The translations under genes and the position numbers were made by a program. The notes beneath the pieces are model-generated. The model saw nothing but the letters and a program-made list of their open reading frames with translations. It had not been told where the DNA came from and did not search any database. Below, one piece after another: positions 60,582-64,000 of a stretch of 64,000 bases of DNA; position 1 is the stretch's first letter; each line of letters opens with the position of its first letter. Location: NCBI RefSeq assembly GCF_007713465.1, contig NZ_VMSG01000021.1, positions 44,570 to 108,569 on the forward strand, given 5' to 3'. This DNA is from Pseudomonas sp. H3(2019) (GTDB taxonomy: Bacteria > Pseudomonadota > Gammaproteobacteria > Pseudomonadales > Pseudomonadaceae).

Positions 60582-63372
60582 AGTAGGGCGAGCTTTCTCC
60601 CCACCCCATGGCAATAGCTGCCGAACGAGGGTTTATAGCGTTTGCTCGAATTGTTTTCATGTTGACAGTTCTATCAACTTGACTCAAAGCGTTCATTGTC
60701 AAGTACGTTCCGGCTCCACGGAGCCTCAATGTGTTTTCCGAAGTACCCACTTCGCTCACCGCATGATGCAATTGCGTACTGCCTAGTTGCGAATCAGGGT
60801 CAATAATAGTGAAGTCGACTGCCAGATCAGTATCATTACTACCCTCCTCGCGACTCAAAGATATCAGAGTGAGGCCATACAATTTTCTATCAGCAGGCTC
60901 TTTAACCCGATCAGACTTTTTAATTAATGCAAACAGCCTGTTATTCGGCGCCCCACCAAGATCCACCTCCATCTGCCGCGTTTGCTCACCCCGAATAAAC
61001 CACGTCTCAAATTGCCGAGAAACATACTCTCCAGCCGTATAATTTCTTCTCTGCTTCGCAGCGTCCCCACCCCACTCATACCACTTATGACTGGATTCGC
61101 TCATCAAGTTTGTATATTTTTGTCTGTAACCCTTCAACGTATCTTTCACCTCATTGCTGGCCACGACGCCTTTTCGGTTTCGCCTAAGAAGTTCCTCCCT
61201 AGAGCCTACCCCAACTTCGACAACCTCAAAATCATCACTAACCTCATATATACCTGACCCCTCATCCAATACCTTTACCCTTGTTTGCGACAACCTCGCC
61301 CTAAAGAAAAACCTTTTAAAAATATCCACATCCACTACCATCTCATTAGCGCTTTTCGAAACAAACCGGTCTGTTTTTTTATTAGTAGGCTCTAACTCCA
61401 GTCCACTTGTATCTGTGTAACCAAGCGGATTATTTCCAACCATCCTATAAAGATTAAGCCCATCAACTTGACCCGCCGGATCCGGATTCAACCAGCGCTG
61501 CCACCCCGCCACGTAATACCGAAACCCATAATAATAAAACCCCGTCGCATCCCTCTCCTTGCCCGAATACCGCACAGTTTTATAACTGACCTGCACCGCC
61601 TCGCCATCCGCCCACGCCGTGCCGCCGAATGGGTAGTAACGTTCCTGGCTGATGATCTTCGCGTCCTGATCCAGCTCCAACGTGGCCGAGCCAAGATGAT
61701 CGGTCAGGCTGTAACGCTGCTGGTCGTTGGCAATTTCCGCAGGGCGCTTCGCTTCCCAGTGCAACACCCGCACACTGCCGCGCCCGGTCTGCACGTTGAT
61801 TACATGAAACGCTTCGCCGGTACCGCTGTGGGTGCGCAGTTCCAAGCCCGGCAGATAACGGACTTCTGTGGTCACCGTTTGGGTCTTGGTTTGCGTCGAG
61901 CGGACTTTGCGCACGCGCAGGCCGTCGGCGCCGTAGATATAACGCTCACTATCGTCAGGACCGGAGTCGCGCTCTACTGATCGAACTTCGCGCAACTGGT
62001 TGCGCAAATCCCAACTCAAGGCTTGCCCCGGTTGCAGGTTGAGCAAATTGCCGTTGGCGTCGAAACCTTGGCGAAAGTCCTCCTCGGTCGGCTCCACGTT
62101 ATCGAGCACCGGCAAACAATGATTGCTGTGCGCCGCCGCGACCAGCCGATGGCCATGGCTTTGCGGGCCCTCGTGGGTCAGTTCCAGCAGGTTGTTGCCG
62201 GCGTCGTAACGATAGGTCTGGCGGTAATGGCCAACGGCGGCGGGATTGGCGGTCGTGGATAAAGATGGGCCTTGGTTGGCAGCACCCACCTCCCAACCGG
62301 TGGCTTCGATCAACTGGTAAAGACTGTCATAGCGGTAATGGTTGATCGGCTCGATACGCTGGTTGGCGAAATAGCGAATCGGCAGCGCGGCGTCTTCGAT
62401 ACTGAGCACGTTGCCCACCGCATCGTATTCATAGCGCAAGTCTTGCAGGACATCGTTGCTACGTTTGGCTTGAAGCCGACTCAGGCGACCATCCGCCAAA
62501 CCGTACTCCAGTGTGGTGATCACACCGTTGCCAGCGGTTTCGCGCTCGGTCTGGCCGTGAGCGTTGTACTGGATGGCGCTGACCAGGGTTGTCGGCGCGG
62601 TGTCTTTCGCCAGTTGTAGCCGAACCTCGTGCAACTGACCGGCGACGGTCTGACTGAACAGCTGTCGGTGACCTTGGGCATCGGTCTGCTCGATCGCCTC
62701 GCCCAGCGCGTTGAAGCGCGAGCGGTTCGTTGCCCCGGCGCCGGGTTCAAGCAGCGAGTCACGATCCGCCACAGGCTCCGGCCAGTCGGCGGAATCCAGC
62801 GCGCGCAGAAAATGCCGCGTCTGCTCCAGCAGTCCGCCGTTCACGCCAAACGCCGCGAACAGCTGGGTGCCAGCCGGGTCATCGTGACGAATCAGTTGCC
62901 CGCATTGGTTGTGCGCGGCGAATGCTGGATCAGCCCCGCCATAGCCGTAACGCTCGGTACACAAAGGCTCGCCATCAACGGCCTGTTCGAACAGCGCCAG
63001 CGGTCGCAACTGATCGTCGTATTCAGTCCAGCGCTGACTGCCCCGACCATCCCAGCCCTGCACCGGCTGATCCGCCTCCCCCAACAGACTGACCCGCCAG
63101 CCGGCATCGACGCTGGTCGTGCTCAGCGCCTTGCCGGACAGGGAGTATATGTTGGCCAGGTTGGCCGGGGCCGAAGCGTCCTTCACCAGCCGCGGATCCC
63201 ACTGCTCGATGGCACGTCCAAGCTTATCGAACACGCTACGACTGATCCGTGCTTGCGCCGCAGCCCCTTCTTCACCCCGATAAAAGTCCACTGCGCATAC
63301 AGGCAAGCCTCGCGGATCATTGACTGCGAGTCGGGGTGTCTTGAAATGCATACCAATGGTCCTAGCCTTCAT
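60580..63372 (-). CDS. TccC-type Rhs protein with GNAT-like C-terminal tip
   Basis: 930 residues; ATG with GAGGA upstream. The N-terminus HFKTPRLAVNDPRGLPVCAVDFYRG and the core end SGKERDATGFYYYG...NPDPAGQVDGLNLYRMVGNNP are hallmarks of TccC, the cocoon-forming C component of Tc toxins. YD repeats fill residues 60-600. The self-cleavage region ends DTSGLE at 654-659 (usual D-P-x-G-L). The tip (660-930, DNA 60580-61395) is AT-rich and unfamiliar. Its last 130 residues fit a GNAT acetyltransferase: strand DLAVDFTIIDP, R-x-x-G-x-G at 883-888 followed by a helix, strand TIRANA, then NPRSAA and GWG. No immunity gene follows. Family call strong; GNAT inference moderate. Confidence 0.88.
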   Translation of the reverse strand: MKARTIGMHFKTPRLAVNDPRGLPVCAVDFYRGEEGAAAQARISRSVFDKLGRAIEQWDPRLVKDASAPANLANIYSLSGKALSTTSVDAGWRVSLLGEADQPVQGWDGRGSQRWTEYDDQLRPLALFEQAVDGEPLCTERYGYGGADPAFAAHNQCGQLIRHDDPAGTQLFAAFGVNGGLLEQTRHFLRALDSADWPEPVADRDSLLEPGAGATNRSRFNALGEAIEQTDAQGHRQLFSQTVAGQLHEVRLQLAKDTAPTTLVSAIQYNAHGQTERETAGNGVITTLEYGLADGRLSRLQAKRSNDVLQDLRYEYDAVGNVLSIEDAALPIRYFANQRIEPINHYRYDSLYQLIEATGWEVGAANQGPSLSTTANPAAVGHYRQTYRYDAGNNLLELTHEGPQSHGHRLVAAAHSNHCLPVLDNVEPTEEDFRQGFDANGNLLNLQPGQALSWDLRNQLREVRSVERDSGPDDSERYIYGADGLRVRKVRSTQTKTQTVTTEVRYLPGLELRTHSGTGEAFHVINVQTGRGSVRVLHWEAKRPAEIANDQQRYSLTDHLGSATLELDQDAKIISQERYYPFGGTAWADGEAVQVSYKTVRYSGKERDATGFYYYGFRYYVAGWQRWLNPDPAGQVDGLNLYRMVGNNPLGYTDTSGLELEPTNKKTDRFVSKSANEMVVDVDIFKRFFFRARLSQTRVKVLDEGSGIYEVSDDFEVVEVGVGSREELLRRNRKGVVASNEVKDTLKGYRQKYTNLMSESSHKWYEWGGDAAKQRRNYTAGEYVSRQFETWFIRGEQTRQMEVDLGGAPNNRLFALIKKSDRVKEPADRKLYGLTLISLSREEGSNDTDLAVDFTIIDPDSQLGSTQLHHAVSEVGTSENTLRLRGAGTYLTMNALSQVDRTVNMKTIRANAINPRSAAIAMGWGESSPY

Positions 63373-63473
63373 AGCGCATCCTCACCCTTGTTTGCTTACA
63401 GGATGTAACTTATTGCAGGCGATAATGGCTACTGTCAGAAATTACAGTGCCGATCGGTGGCCAGGATGACTAC

Positions 63474-63962
63474 TCAGAGGTTCATGATATGGCGCATGTG
63501 TTCCACTTCCTTTGTCAGTCGCCCCAATGGAACAATAGGGCGCCCTTGAAGTTTCAGATCATCGAAGCTCAAATGTGCTTCATGCATTCTGTTGGCCAAT
63601 CCCGTCTGATCGGACAGACTGCCATCCGGGCCGACCTCAAGATGTGCAAGCATTCCTTCTTTGTTTAATACCAGGTTTTCAAGCAGCGACACTCCTCCCA
63701 CGTCGGAGGCATCTATTTCGTAAAAATAGGGATCAAGACTCCCTTGAGTAGCATAAAAAATTGCTCCTTCAAGGGTCTCAGCCACAACCAGGGCGTCTCT
63801 TCCATGATTGCGACTGGGGTTATTGAGCATGTTTGAAATGGCTGTGAAGTCCCCTGTAGGGTTGAACCCCTCCCGTAGTATCTCTTCAGGCTCACGTAGA
63901 TCTGTCCGGTACACCTTGCCGCCAAAGTTGGTTCTTTCCAGTAAGTGGACTTGCCCCTTCAA
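63474..63962 (-). CDS. ADP-ribosyltransferase-like toxin domain, probably 5'-truncated
   Basis: About 162 residues; the frame stays open to the window edge, and the TTG at 63962 is only the first formal start. KVYRTDLREPEEILREGFNPTGDF matches the cholera/pertussis-toxin-type ART opening (Arg in YR-x-D-x-R-x-P). DPYFYEIDASDVGGVSL is the next strand, and HEAHLSFDDLKLQGRPIVPLG resembles the catalytic-Glu segment with Glu128. The usual S-T-S strand reads VAET, so activity is uncertain. Such domains form the tips of TccC3/TccC5, so this may be the detached tip of a second TccC. The right inverted repeat begins exactly at its 5' end. Confidence 0.55.
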   Translation of the reverse strand: MKGQVHLLERTNFGGKVYRTDLREPEEILREGFNPTGDFTAISNMLNNPSRNHGRDALVVAETLEGAIFYATQGSLDPYFYEIDASDVGGVSLLENLVLNKEGMLAHLEVGPDGSLSDQTGLANRMHEAHLSFDDLKLQGRPIVPLGRLTKEVEHMRHIMNL

Positions 63963-63987
63963 AACCGGACACCAACTCCCCGTTAAA
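63962..63987 (-). repeat. Right copy of the inverted repeat flanking the tccC region
   Basis: On the minus strand it reads TTTAACGG, then GGAGTTGGTGTCCGGTTT: identical to the left copy at 60555 except for one missing base. It abuts the ART-like frame. Confidence 0.85.
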
Positions 63988-64000
63988 TTGATGCCACTGC

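Noticed and set aside
60580..63372. PAAR- or VgrG-linked type VI Rhs effector
   Set aside because: The protein lacks an N-terminal PAAR domain, has no VgrG/EagR neighbour, and its N-terminus and core end are TccC-like.

Overview
The window is chromosomal DNA from a Pseudomonas of the fluorescens group. The evidence is GC-rich coding sequence, gene order that matches Pseudomonas core loci (lepA-lepB-rnc-era-recO-pdxJ; lptF/lptG next to pepA-holC-valS; aap transporter next to estB and rhlB), a complete alginate operon in the Pseudomonas order, and copies of the fluorescens-type REP element (GTGGGAGCGAGC...). All assignments were made by reading the sequence and from memory of the families; no search was run.

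Layout. 1-10.3 kb: mltF, then a leftward block of housekeeping genes (pdxJ, recO, era, rnc, lepB, lepA), in which a small gene expected between lepB and rnc is reduced to a remnant, then lptG and lptF. 10.5-17.2 kb: pepA, holC, a small Pro-rich protein gene, valS and rlmF, rightward. 17.3-22 kb: an HU-type nucleoid protein, yejK with an overlapping membrane-anchored glutaredoxin, a GST-like protein, a GIY-YIG protein, an NTF2-like protein and an orphan NarL/FixJ response regulator. 22.3-29 kb: a chaperone-usher fimbrial cluster whose four pilin-like genes all belong to the DUF1120 type. 29-36.5 kb: a CynX-type exporter with a FadR/GntR regulator, the aapJQMP amino-acid ABC transporter, and carboxylesterase estB. 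36.6-43.4 kb: rhlB, moaC-moaD-moaE, a PIN-PhoH protein, a degenerate polysaccharide deacetylase and yaaA.

44.1-60.5 kb: the twelve-gene alginate operon algD-8-44-K-E-G-X-L-I-J-F-A. algA and algD make GDP-mannuronate, Alg8 and Alg44 polymerise it under c-di-GMP control, AlgK/E/X/G/L form the periplasmic and outer-membrane secretion, epimerisation and lyase machinery, and AlgI/J/F with AlgX acetylate the polymer. A candidate AlgU-type promoter and a leader of roughly 450 nt precede algD, and two repeat elements and one strong hairpin lie between genes inside the operon.

60.5-64 kb: an accessory island. It holds a TccC-type Rhs protein (component C of insecticidal Tc toxins) with an AT-rich, unfamiliar C-terminal tip that ends in a GNAT-acetyltransferase-like pattern, and the end of a second gene with a cholera-toxin-type ADP-ribosyltransferase pattern. 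Both genes lie between nearly identical 26-27 bp inverted repeats. This is the part most likely to hold something undescribed.

No tRNA, rRNA, CRISPR array, complete insertion sequence or integrase was recognised.
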